Origin: CAXBID01 sp963975495
Lineage (GTDB): Bacteria > Bacteroidota > Bacteroidia > Flavobacteriales > Flavobacteriaceae
Assembly (NCBI GenBank): GCA_963975495.1
Contig: CAXBID010000138.1
Coordinates: forward strand, 1-9,327
DNA: 9,327 nt
Reading direction: 5' to 3'
Part shown: positions 1-6,317 of the stretch, one piece after another
Layout of the letters: each line of letters starts with the position of its first letter
Numbering within the stretch: position 1 is the stretch's first letter
Translations under genes and position numbers: made by a program
Notes under the pieces: model-generated
What the model saw: the letters and a program-made list of their open reading frames with translations, nothing else
The model's database searches: none
What the model was told of the DNA's origin: nothing

Positions 1-127
1 TTGCTTTTACAAGTTATTGCTGTAAAACAAACAATTAGTGTGGCTACTAAAAATCGAAATCTTATAAAGTGCATAACAATGTTTTTATTTGATTTATTTA
101 TAAAAATATTCAGAATGTGGCATTATC

Positions 128-175
128 GCATCCTGCTGTTACAGGTTTGATTTTTTACATGTATCAACAGGATGC
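128..175. repeat. Imperfect inverted repeat / hairpin built from two copies of the ACAGGATGC word
   Basis: The left arm at 128-143 (GCATCCTGCTGTTACA) pairs with the right arm at 160-175 (TGTATCAACAGGATGC) at 14 of 16 positions, leaving a loop of about 16 bases. Each arm is a copy, in opposite orientation, of the 16-base word found again at 2254, 6069 and 9111. A T-rich stretch (TATTTTT) follows directly, so as RNA this could act as a rho-independent terminator for a gene left of the window. Alternatively it is a dyad operator or a repeat pair ahead of the sulfatase at 235. The pairing is plain in the sequence; the function is inferred. Confidence 0.6.
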
Positions 176-234
176 TATTTTTAAATTAAATGTTGTTTTT
201 TGTTAATCAAATTACATTTATACTTTAAATATAC

Positions 235-2214
235 ATGACGTTATTCAAACCTTTCTATTTATACTTTTTCATTCTTATCATCTTTTATGCAGCTAATGGA
301 CAAGCACAAACACAAAAACCGAACATTGTTTTAATCATTGCAGACGATTTAGGGTATAGTGATATTAGCTGTTTTGGAGGAGAAATACCCACTAACAACA
401 TTGATAATCTAGCAGAAAATGGAGCGCGTTTTAATAAGCTATATGTGTCTCCAATGTGTGTAACCAGTAGGGTTTCGATACTTTCTGGAATGGAGTATAT
501 AGCAGCGGGCAGAGGTGGTTTTCCTAAGGGCGTTAGTATTGCTAAACTATTGAGAGATCAAGGCTATGCAACCAGTATTGTGGGCAAAAACCATGGCATG
601 AATGGGTTAAAAATAGGCAACCCAAATACGGATTTTGGTTTCGACCATTTCTACGGATTTACAGGCGGACAAATAAATAGTTTTACCGGTCAAGGCAATG
701 CAAAATGGCAAAACGACGGTAAGATATTTCCAAACAAACAACTTCCAAAAGATTTTTATGCTACCAATAGCTTTACAGATTATGCCTTGAAATATATGAA
801 AGAGGCTATTAATGATCACAAACCCTTTTTTAGTTTAGTAGCTTATAATGCGCCCCACAGCCCATTGGATGCTCCAGAAAAACATGTCAGGAAATTTTAT
901 GACCCTGAAAACGGTGTAAATGTTTACAAAGCAGGCTGGGATTCATTGAGATTAGCCCGATTACAACGTATGAAAACGATGGGCATTATTGATAAAGATG
1001 TGGCACTCTCGGAACACGGTGTAGAAATTCCTAATTGGAATTTGTTGCCAGAAACATCAACTAATTATTGGGAGTTGCAAAAAGATTTTGAAGCCTTATC
1101 AAGAAGTGCCTATGCAGGTATGGTAGATAATTTGGATGAAAATGTTGGCAGAATCGTGTCGTTTATTGAAGACCCAAATCAAGATGGAAATAAAGCAGAT
1201 AGCCAATTAGATAATACCATAATTATTTTTATTTCTGATAATGGAGGATGCTATGCAGGCCTTTACACCAATAGAAACGCATTGCCTTGGAGTCAACAAA
1301 ATAGAGGCCCTGGGTTTACTACCAATTATGGTTGGGCAAGCTTAAGCAATACGCCTTTTGGTTATTATAAACACGCCAGTCATGAAGGTGCCATTCGTTC
1401 GCCCATGGTTATGCACTGGCCAAAAGGATTACAATTAAAAAAGAATAGTATTAATTCCGAGATGCTAAGGTTATGGGATTTTTATCCTACATTTTTAGAA
1501 TTAGCAGGAGGCACTTATCCAAAGGGTAAAAAGGCATTGATGGGGAAAAGTTTTTTACCACTATTAAAAAATGAAAAATTTGAACCTGAAGAATTTTTTG
1601 TATCCACATTCTACAGATCAAAAGGTATTATAAAAGGCGATTGGAAATTGGTTAGTTATTTTGATGGTCCTTTTGAATTGTATAATCTAAAGAAAGACCC
1701 AACAGAACGCAATGATGTTTCGGAAGAGGATCCTAAGGAACATAAAGCACTATTAAATGCGTGGAACGATTATGTACATGAACACGGGTTTAGGGATGAT
1801 GATAAATGGAACATGCGAACTGGGGATACCAAACGAGGCTGGGGCTACGACAGAATAAGTAAAGGCTTGGTAAAAACAGCCCCAGATTATATGAGCGACC
1901 ATGTTGCACTTAATCAAAAACTTACCCTTACCTTTAAAAGCAAGATTAACTTTGCCAATACTAAAGGAAAATCAATCCGTTTGCAAAAATATGGTGATTC
2001 TAAAATTATTTGGTCTAAAGATTTAGACGAGAACAGTAAATTTCAAGGAAAAAAAGAAATTGTATTCCATGATTTCCCAACCTTAGAACCCAATGCACAT
2101 TATTATATTACTTGGGATATGGGTTGGGTAAAATATCGCGAAAATGGCAAATGGAAACCATTAAATCCCGTTAGGGAAAGTGCTTATGCCTATAGATTTA
2201 AAACGGTACGATAA
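235..2214 (+). CDS. Secreted S1-family sulfatase (AtsA/S1_4-like) with C-terminal Ig-like domain
   Basis: This formylglycine-type sulfatase should hydrolyse a sulfate ester on a polysaccharide or oligosaccharide in the periplasm. Residues 1 to about 25 form a signal peptide with a hydrophobic core (FYLYFFILIIFY) followed by a small-residue cleavage region near NGQAQ. The alkaline-phosphatase-fold domain follows: metal-site DD at 37-38, nucleophile region C75-V-T-S-R79, K118 and H120 (GKNHG instead of the usual GKWHLG), H208 (APHSP), D335-N336 (ISDNGG) and K379-H380 (YYKHASHEGAIRSP). The YKAGWDSLR stretch near 231 and the KH..HEG block recall the large AtsA-like arylsulfatases (S1_4). From about residue 555 to the end lies an extra beta-rich, Ig-like domain. 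The odd point is T77, where sulfatases normally carry P or A, which could affect maturation. No Shine-Dalgarno is visible, but the signal peptide supports this start. The sulfatase call is secure; the substrate is unknown. Confidence 0.93.
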   Translation: MTLFKPFYLYFFILIIFYAANGQAQTQKPNIVLIIADDLGYSDISCFGGEIPTNNIDNLAENGARFNKLYVSPMCVTSRVSILSGMEYIAAGRGGFPKGVSIAKLLRDQGYATSIVGKNHGMNGLKIGNPNTDFGFDHFYGFTGGQINSFTGQGNAKWQNDGKIFPNKQLPKDFYATNSFTDYALKYMKEAINDHKPFFSLVAYNAPHSPLDAPEKHVRKFYDPENGVNVYKAGWDSLRLARLQRMKTMGIIDKDVALSEHGVEIPNWNLLPETSTNYWELQKDFEALSRSAYAGMVDNLDENVGRIVSFIEDPNQDGNKADSQLDNTIIIFISDNGGCYAGLYTNRNALPWSQQNRGPGFTTNYGWASLSNTPFGYYKHASHEGAIRSPMVMHWPKGLQLKKNSINSEMLRLWDFYPTFLELAGGTYPKGKKALMGKSFLPLLKNEKFEPEEFFVSTFYRSKGIIKGDWKLVSYFDGPFELYNLKKDPTERNDVSEEDPKEHKALLNAWNDYVHEHGFRDDDKWNMRTGDTKRGWGYDRISKGLVKTAPDYMSDHVALNQKLTLTFKSKINFANTKGKSIRLQKYGDSKIIWSKDLDENSKFQGKKEIVFHDFPTLEPNAHYYITWDMGWVKYRENGKWKPLNPVRESAYAYRFKTVR

Positions 2215-2253
2215 AGCACTTGTTTTTTCTTCTTGATTTCTGAAAAATCAACA

Positions 2254-2273
2254 GGTTGCCACAGGATGCAACC
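2254..2273 (+). repeat. ACAGGATGC intergenic repeat, copy 2, within a small hairpin
   Basis: The 16-base word GGTTGCCACAGGATGC lies 40 bases after the first sulfatase stop and differs from the copy at 6069 at two positions. Here the word is part of a hairpin: GGTTGC at 2254-2259 pairs perfectly with GCAACC at 2268-2273, exposing CACAGGAT in the loop. No T-run follows, so it is not a classical terminator. Confidence 0.55.
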
Positions 2274-2297
2274 CATAATATCCTAAGCTATTTTTAC

Positions 2298-2310
2298 GCC
2301 TGGCACAGGC
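2298..2310. other. Short perfect palindrome GCCTG-gca-CAGGC
   Basis: A five-base-pair GC-rich inverted repeat with a three-base loop lies 28 bases after the repeat at 2254. A comparable palindrome (AACAGG-g-CCTGTT) follows the repeat copy at 6069 by a similar distance, so the pairing of the two elements may not be accidental. It is not followed by a T-run. Role unknown; a protein-binding dyad or a weak RNA hairpin are both possible. Confidence 0.3.
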
Positions 2311-2332
2311 TCTAGAGATCTATAATTGTTAG

Positions 2333-2381
2333 TTAACGACTTAAATTTCATGTTTCAACTTTTACATGTTCTTAAATAAAA
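2333..2381 (+). promoter_or_regulatory. Shared upstream element, copy A (CGACTTAAA...ATGTTTCAA...CATGT.CTTA)
   Basis: About 50 bp ending 29 bases before the start of the GH78 gene at 2411 match the segment 5796-5845, with one single-base gap and roughly 40 identical positions by eye. Conserved blocks are CGACTTAAA, ATGTTTCAA and CATGT.CTTA.ATAAAA. The position directly upstream of a gene fits a promoter or operator region. No clean Bacteroidota TTTG / TAnnTTTG promoter pair could be placed in it. Confidence 0.4.
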
Positions 2382-2410
2382 ACTATTAACCCTCACAATT
2401 AAGTGAAAAA

Positions 2411-4168
2411 ATGAGAAAAACATACTCAATTTTATTAGTATTACTTATGGCGCAAACCTATATTTTTGGTCAGCTTCCTCCTGTTTTTAATGCAAGTGAT
2501 GAAGCTAGGGCAAGTCATTCAAAAATGGTAAAAACCTATTTGACACCCCAAAAAATCATTTGGCAATCGGATGATACGGATACTCACATTCAGAATGAAG
2601 AAACCTTATTAATAAAAGGAAATGGACAGGTGGCCGTAAATGACCAAAATCAATTCCGGTTAATAAGTACCAAAGCCCATAAACCCGGAATTATACTTGA
2701 TTATGGCAAAGAAATTCATGGTGGTGTAAAAATTTCCATGGGGATTAGACCGAGTAAAAAACCACTTAGAATGCGTGTGCGTTTTGGGGAATCTGTTTCG
2801 GAAGCTATGTCGGATGTCGGTGGCGAATATAACGCAACAAATGAACACTCATTGCGGGATTTTATTATTGAAGTACCTTGGCTAGGTTCGGTTGAAATTG
2901 GAGAAACAGGGTTTCGTTTCATCAGGATTGATTTAGTCGATGCCAACGAAAATGCACCCATTAAAGAAGTTGCAGCCGCATTTGTTTACCGAGATATTCC
3001 TTATGTAGGATCTTTTGAAAGTAGTGATAAACGCTTAAATGACATTTGGATGACGGGTGCATATACCGTTCATTTAAACATGCAAAACTATTTATTGGAC
3101 GGTATTAAAAGAGACCGTTTGGTTTGGGTTGGTGATATGCACCCTGAAGTGATGACCATCAATACGGTTTTTGGAAAAAACAACATTGTTCCTAAAAGTT
3201 TGGACTTGGCAAGAGACCAGCATCCGTTGCCACAATGGATGAATACCATTAGTTCTTATTCCATGTGGTGGTTATTAATCCATAAAAACTGGTTTGATTA
3301 TCATGGCGATTTAGCCTATTTAAAAGAACAGGAAAACTATATGATTGCGTTGCTTGACCAATTAAGTACGTTTATTGACAAAGACAACAAAGAAATTTTA
3401 AATGGCGGGCGGTTTTTGGACTGGCCAACAAGTACAGATCCAAAAGCTGTTCATGCCGGTTTACAAGCGATGATGATTATGACTTTTGAAGCAGGCTCTG
3501 AAATTATGGACGAGTTTAACAGACCGGATTTAAAGAAAAAATACAAGAACATCTGTAAAAAACTGAAAAAGCACAAACCCGAAGGAAACACCACAAAACA
3601 AGCAGCTTCCTTAATGGTGTTAGCGGATATCACAAATGCGAAAGAAATCAACAAAGACATCCTTAAAAAAGACGGCGTTCAAAATATGTCCACATTCTAC
3701 GGTTATTATATTTTAGAAGCTATGGCAAAAGCGGATGATTATCAAGGCGCTTTAAATGTTATCAATGAATATTGGGGTGGCATGCTAGATCTTGGTGCAA
3801 CTACCTTTTGGGAAGATTTTAATATCGAGGAAGGAAAAGTAAGTGGTAGAATTGATGAAGTTCCAGCAGAAAACAAAAGTGATATCCACAAGGATTTCGG
3901 TGCCTTTTGCTACATTGGTTTAAGACATAGTTTATGTCATGGTTGGGCAAGTGGCCCAACGTCATGGTTAACGCAGTATGTACTCGGGGTTAATGTTTTA
4001 GACGGTGGAAATACTCTAAAAATCGAACCACATCTTGGCGATTTAGAATTTGTAAACGGCACGTTTCCAACAAAATTTGGTGCTATCAAAATCAGTCATA
4101 CCAAAAATTCAAAAGGCAAAATAACCACCACAATTGATGCCCCTAAGGGATTAAAAGTAATCCAATAA
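2411..4168 (+). CDS. Secreted compact GH78-type alpha-L-rhamnosidase
   Basis: The protein is predicted to release non-reducing-end L-rhamnose from oligosaccharides in the periplasm. A signal peptide spans residues 1 to about 20 (MRKTYSILLVLLMAQTYIFG). Residues 30-200 form a beta-sandwich like the second Bac_rhamnosid module, with GIILDYGKEIHGG, VRFGES and GFRFIRID blocks. The (alpha/alpha)6 catalytic domain covers about 200-510, and a C-terminal beta domain follows LCHGWASGPTSWLTQYVLG. Acidic residues D230, D235 and D242 in LLDGIKRDRLVWVGD have the +5/+12 spacing I recall for the catalytic-site acids of Bacillus RhaB. E468 in TTFWEDF matches the conserved general-base position. At 585 residues it is much shorter than the 918-residue GH78 downstream because it lacks the N-terminal accessory modules. 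The start is fixed by the signal peptide and the A-rich tract (gtgaaaaa) before ATG. It lies between two sulfatases, suggesting action on desulfated rhamnose ends. Linkage specificity cannot be read from the sequence. Confidence 0.85.
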   Translation: MRKTYSILLVLLMAQTYIFGQLPPVFNASDEARASHSKMVKTYLTPQKIIWQSDDTDTHIQNEETLLIKGNGQVAVNDQNQFRLISTKAHKPGIILDYGKEIHGGVKISMGIRPSKKPLRMRVRFGESVSEAMSDVGGEYNATNEHSLRDFIIEVPWLGSVEIGETGFRFIRIDLVDANENAPIKEVAAAFVYRDIPYVGSFESSDKRLNDIWMTGAYTVHLNMQNYLLDGIKRDRLVWVGDMHPEVMTINTVFGKNNIVPKSLDLARDQHPLPQWMNTISSYSMWWLLIHKNWFDYHGDLAYLKEQENYMIALLDQLSTFIDKDNKEILNGGRFLDWPTSTDPKAVHAGLQAMMIMTFEAGSEIMDEFNRPDLKKKYKNICKKLKKHKPEGNTTKQAASLMVLADITNAKEINKDILKKDGVQNMSTFYGYYILEAMAKADDYQGALNVINEYWGGMLDLGATTFWEDFNIEEGKVSGRIDEVPAENKSDIHKDFGAFCYIGLRHSLCHGWASGPTSWLTQYVLGVNVLDGGNTLKIEPHLGDLEFVNGTFPTKFGAIKISHTKNSKGKITTTIDAPKGLKVIQ

Positions 4169-4184
4169 GATATTAAGGTCCACA

Positions 4185-4262
4185 ATGAGTATTTGGGAAA
4201 AAGACCAATTAATCGAAACAATTCAAATACTGAATTACAGTTTCATACAAAATTTTAAATAA
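4185..4262 (+). CDS. Candidate 25-residue micro-ORF abutting the second sulfatase
   Basis: An ATG at 4185 opens a 25-codon frame (begins MSIWEKDQLIETIQILNYS) that fills most of the 94-base gap. Its TAA stop is directly followed by the ATG of the sulfatase at 4263 (TAAATG) and is in the same frame. An AAGG tract lies seven bases upstream of the ATG, unlike the other starts here. There is no recognisable family, and the peptide is not a signal peptide. It could be a translationally coupled leader peptide or simply chance. The TAA does show that the sulfatase start cannot lie further upstream in this frame. Confidence 0.2.
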   Translation: MSIWEKDQLIETIQILNYSFIQNFK

Positions 4263-5783
4263 ATGAAAACAACATTAAAAGTACTTGCGCTTGCATCATT
4301 GTTATTAGGAATATTTACAGTTGTTTCATTTACAGAAAAAGAAACAAAAAAAACAGAACAACCTAACGTCATCTTCTTTTTAGTGGATGATATGGGATGG
4401 ATGGATACCAGCGTAAACGGTAGTAAATACTATGAAACGCCAAACATGGAGCGATTGGCTAAAATGGGCATGACATTTTCACGGGCCTACACTGCAAACC
4501 CTTTATGTTCGCCAACCAGATCAAGCATATTAACTGGTCAAGATCCTGCACGTATTCGTTTAACAACACCTAGAGGGCATTTACCTCCAAACCCAAATGA
4601 GGATTTGAAAAGTAAAAAAGGAGCACCATGGCAAAAAGTGGCAACTCCGGGGTCAAGAACATTTCTTTCTACAGATCAATTTACTATTGCAGAGGCTTTA
4701 AAAGAAAATGGCTATGCAACCGCCCATATTGGCAAATGGCACTTGGGACAAAAAGGATATTGGCCAGAAAACCATGGATTCGATATCAATATTGGTGGGC
4801 AACATCACCCGGGGCCGCCAAGTTATTTTTCACCTTATAAAATTCCTAATTTACCAAACGGCGAAAAACACGAATATATTACAGATAGAGTTACTAAAGA
4901 AGCTGTTAACTTTTTAAATAACCAAACCAAAGGCAAGCCATTTTTCTTGAATGTATGGCAATATGGCGTGCATGCGCCTTATCAAGCACCAAAAGAATTG
5001 ATTGCTAAATATGCTGCTAAAAAAGACCCAAGAGGCAAGCAGAAGAGTCCCATTATGGGTGGTATGATGGAGAAAGTAGATGAAAGTTTAGGTAAAATAA
5101 TTGATAAATTGGAAGCTTTAGATATGATGGACAATACCATTATCATTTTCTTTTCTGATAACGGAGGTAATATGTACGATGTTGTAAATGGAGAATTTCC
5201 AACCAATAATTATCCATTGAGTTTTGGAAAGGGAAACATTTATGAAGGCGGTATTCGAGTGCCTTGTATCGTGTCTTGGAAAGGGCATATTGAAGCCAAC
5301 TCCAAGTCTGATGAAATCATTCAAAGCACCGATTTTTATCCCACTTTATTGAACATGACACATACTAAAAGAAATCCTAAACAACAATTGGACGGTGTTT
5401 GCTTAACTAAGGTATTAACCAAGCAAAAACCGTTAAAAAGGAAAGCCATATTTTCTCATTTTCCACACTATATACCTGCAACCAGTAACTATCCATCAAC
5501 AGCAGTTTGGTATGAAGATTATAAATTGATTCGAGTGTATGGCGAAGGGCCGAATATGTCAGATGACTATAAATTATTCAACTTAAAAACAGATATTTCT
5601 GAAACCAATAATATTGCAGATAACAAGCCGAAATTAGTCAGCAAAATGAAAAAAATGCTGGATGATTATATAGCTGATGTTAATCCGTTGCTTCCAATAA
5701 AAAACCCCAATTATAAAAAAGGAGCTAAAACCCGATTTGGAAAACCAAACAAATTCCCTATTGAAAACTACCCAAGCTATTAA
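4263..5783 (+). CDS. Secreted S1-family sulfatase with canonical CSPTR motif
   Basis: This periplasmic, formylglycine-dependent sulfatase is expected to remove sulfate from a glycan. Residues 1 to about 23 form a signal peptide (KVLALASLLLGIFTVVS), with no lipobox cysteine visible. The sulfatase domain runs from about residue 34 to 380. It has metal-site DD at 42-43, the maturation motif C82-S-P-T-R86 followed by SSILTG, K158 and H160 in GKWHLG, H237 in GVHAPY, D299-N300 in FSDNGG and K323 in GKGNIYEGGIRVP. This is a complete active-site set. The C-terminal subdomain has the usual LFNLKTDISETNNIA block near 440. The length of 506 residues is ordinary for the family. The ARIRLTTPRGHLPP stretch after the motif may help assign an S1 subfamily, which I do not do by eye. 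Unlike the sulfatase at 235 it has no extra Ig-like domain, so the two probably attack different sulfate positions or sugars. The gap after the GH78 gene is only 94 bases, so co-transcription is likely. Confidence 0.95.
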   Translation: MKTTLKVLALASLLLGIFTVVSFTEKETKKTEQPNVIFFLVDDMGWMDTSVNGSKYYETPNMERLAKMGMTFSRAYTANPLCSPTRSSILTGQDPARIRLTTPRGHLPPNPNEDLKSKKGAPWQKVATPGSRTFLSTDQFTIAEALKENGYATAHIGKWHLGQKGYWPENHGFDINIGGQHHPGPPSYFSPYKIPNLPNGEKHEYITDRVTKEAVNFLNNQTKGKPFFLNVWQYGVHAPYQAPKELIAKYAAKKDPRGKQKSPIMGGMMEKVDESLGKIIDKLEALDMMDNTIIIFFSDNGGNMYDVVNGEFPTNNYPLSFGKGNIYEGGIRVPCIVSWKGHIEANSKSDEIIQSTDFYPTLLNMTHTKRNPKQQLDGVCLTKVLTKQKPLKRKAIFSHFPHYIPATSNYPSTAVWYEDYKLIRVYGEGPNMSDDYKLFNLKTDISETNNIADNKPKLVSKMKKMLDDYIADVNPLLPIKNPNYKKGAKTRFGKPNKFPIENYPSY

Positions 5784-5795
5784 ATAGATTAATAA

Positions 5796-5845
5796 TTAGC
5801 GACTTAAAACATATGTTTCAATTTTTGTCATGTACTTAGATAAAA
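5796..5845 (+). promoter_or_regulatory. Shared upstream element, copy B
   Basis: Matches 2333-2381 over about 50 bp, with conserved CGACTTAAA, ATGTTTCAA and CATGT.CTTA.ATAAAA blocks and one single-base gap. Unlike copy A it is not next to a gene start. It begins 13 bases after the sulfatase stop and is followed at 5860 by an ATG that opens only nine codons. It may therefore be a promoter or operator left without its gene, or a mobile or duplicated segment. Confidence 0.35.
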
Positions 5846-5918
5846 CAGTTTTAAAAGGTATGGTAAAAATGGCTAGAAATGACAGATAGTATTGTTTTGT
5901 TATCACACCAAGAAAATA

Positions 5919-5964
5919 ATAGAAGTATTAGAGTTAGTGATATAGAAGTATTAGAGTTAGTGAT
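5919..5964. repeat. Perfect 23-bp direct tandem duplication
   Basis: Two identical adjacent 23-base units, 5919-5941 and 5942-5964, contain AGAAGTATTAGAGTTAGTGA. The unit is not a multiple of three. A 30-codon ORF at 5879-5971 runs across both copies but looks incidental. The perfect identity suggests a recent slippage or duplication event, or paired binding sites spaced about two helical turns apart. Confidence 0.85.
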
Positions 5965-5978
5965 AATGTAAACTTATC

Positions 5979-6002
5979 CAACAAATAGTATATTATTTGT
6001 TG
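5979..6002. other. Perfect AT-rich hairpin, 9-bp stem
   Basis: CAACAAATA at 5979-5987 pairs exactly with TATTTGTTG at 5994-6002 around a six-base loop. It lies about 195 bases after the sulfatase stop and is not followed by a T-run. It is AT-rich and not an obvious terminator; a protein-binding dyad is equally possible. Confidence 0.45.
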
Positions 6003-6068
6003 AAAGTGTTATTAATTCAATGTATTGTTTTTCTGAATCTGGTTTTAATGCTTTAGTTTTTTATGACT

Positions 6069-6084
6069 GGTAGCAACAGGATGC
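6069..6084 (+). repeat. ACAGGATGC intergenic repeat, copy 3
   Basis: GGTAGCAACAGGATGC matches the consensus of all copies exactly. Its flanks resemble the right arm at 160-175: both have a T6 run just upstream and TTTTAAAT shortly downstream, so similarity extends beyond the core word. Confidence 0.55.
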
Positions 6085-6119
6085 AAAAACTTGTTTTAAA
6101 TAATAATATTGATAATCTT

Positions 6120-6132
6120 AACAGGGCCTGTT
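6120..6132. other. Palindrome AACAGG-g-CCTGTT
   Basis: A perfect 6-bp inverted repeat with a one-base centre lies 35 bases after repeat copy 3. As DNA it has the form of a small operator for a dimeric regulator. It parallels the GCCTG/CAGGC palindrome at 2298-2310, which stands at a similar place relative to repeat copy 2. Confidence 0.35.
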
Positions 6133-6168
6133 ATCATTTAGCCTTAAAACACAAAATAAATTCAAACC

Positions 6169-6198
6169 TTTGAAAAAGACGGGAAACACCTAGTTTAG
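6169..6198 (+). promoter_or_regulatory. Possible Bacteroidota-type promoter for the large GH78 gene
   Basis: TTTG at 6169-6172 could be a -33 box. TAGTTTAG at 6191-6198 matches the TAnnTTTG -7 consensus at all but one fixed position, with an 18-base spacer that is near the usual 19-20. A transcript would begin around 6205, ahead of both candidate starts at 6261 and 6310. In AT-rich DNA such matches arise by chance, so this is tentative. Confidence 0.3.
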
Positions 6199-6260
6199 AG
6201 ATTGGCTCTGGTACCTATTTTTTTTGAATCTGAATTTTAGAATAAATAAAAACCTACTTT

Positions 6261-6317
6261 ATGGACTTAAGATGCACTAATTTTTTAAATATTACTAATC
6301 CATTTAGCAATGCCTAG
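6261..6317 (+). other. Likely original start and signal-peptide segment of the large GH78, out of frame by one base
   Basis: ATG at 6261 follows an A-rich tract (aataaataaaaacc), like the other starts in this locus, and opens 18 codons (MDLRCTNFLN...) before TAG at 6315. The GH78 frame just upstream of its ATG reads ILLIHLA after a TAA at 6286. Removing one A from the AAA at 6287-6289 would join the two into MDLRCTNFLILLIHLAMPSN. That is a hydrophobic leader leading straight into the GH78 protein. This suggests a one-base indel (real or a sequencing error) or a recoding site. Confidence 0.45.

Larger units (their letters stand above)
5784..6309. other. 526-base intergenic region rich in short repeats and palindromes
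   Basis: This is the longest gap in the window, and no convincing gene was seen in it. In order it holds copy B of the shared element (5796-5845), a perfect 23-bp tandem duplication (5919-5964), a 9-bp stem hairpin (5979-6002), the ACAGGATGC repeat (6069-6084), a palindrome (6120-6132), a possible promoter (6169-6198), an eight-T run (6218-6225) and a short ORF that may be the out-of-frame start of the next gene (6261-6317). The mixture suggests either a control region for the large GH78 gene or the scar of a lost gene. Confidence 0.6.

Noticed and set aside
1..150. Frame open from the window edge to TGA at 148, possible tail of an upstream gene
   Set aside because: The translation is low-complexity and AT-driven, has no recognisable motif, and runs into the left arm of the hairpin. 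Frames ending at 25 and 38 are equally possible gene ends, so none is called.
197..228. TTTG at 199-202 with TACTTTAA at 221-228 as a promoter for the first sulfatase
   Set aside because: The -7 match is weak, and a start point would fall almost on the ATG, leaving no leader. AT-rich DNA gives such matches readily.
1243..1256. GGAGGATGCTATG inside the first sulfatase, similar to the ACAGGATGC word
   Set aside because: It encodes the conserved DNGGC-type metal-site segment and matches only AGGATGC, so it is explained by coding.
2233..2251. Hairpin TTGATTT/AAATCAA after the first sulfatase as a terminator
   Set aside because: The T-run lies before, not after, the stem on the + strand, and the stem is AT-only apart from one pair. 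It does not fit a + strand rho-independent terminator.
4628..4917. ORFs of about 70 codons on the + strand inside the second sulfatase
   Set aside because: They overlap a frame with intact catalytic motifs and have no independent start signal or family resemblance; they are out-of-frame shadows.
5879..5971. 30-codon ORF across the 23-bp tandem duplication
   Set aside because: The duplicated unit is not a multiple of three and is read in two different frames. There is no ribosome binding tract and no known motif, so it is probably incidental.
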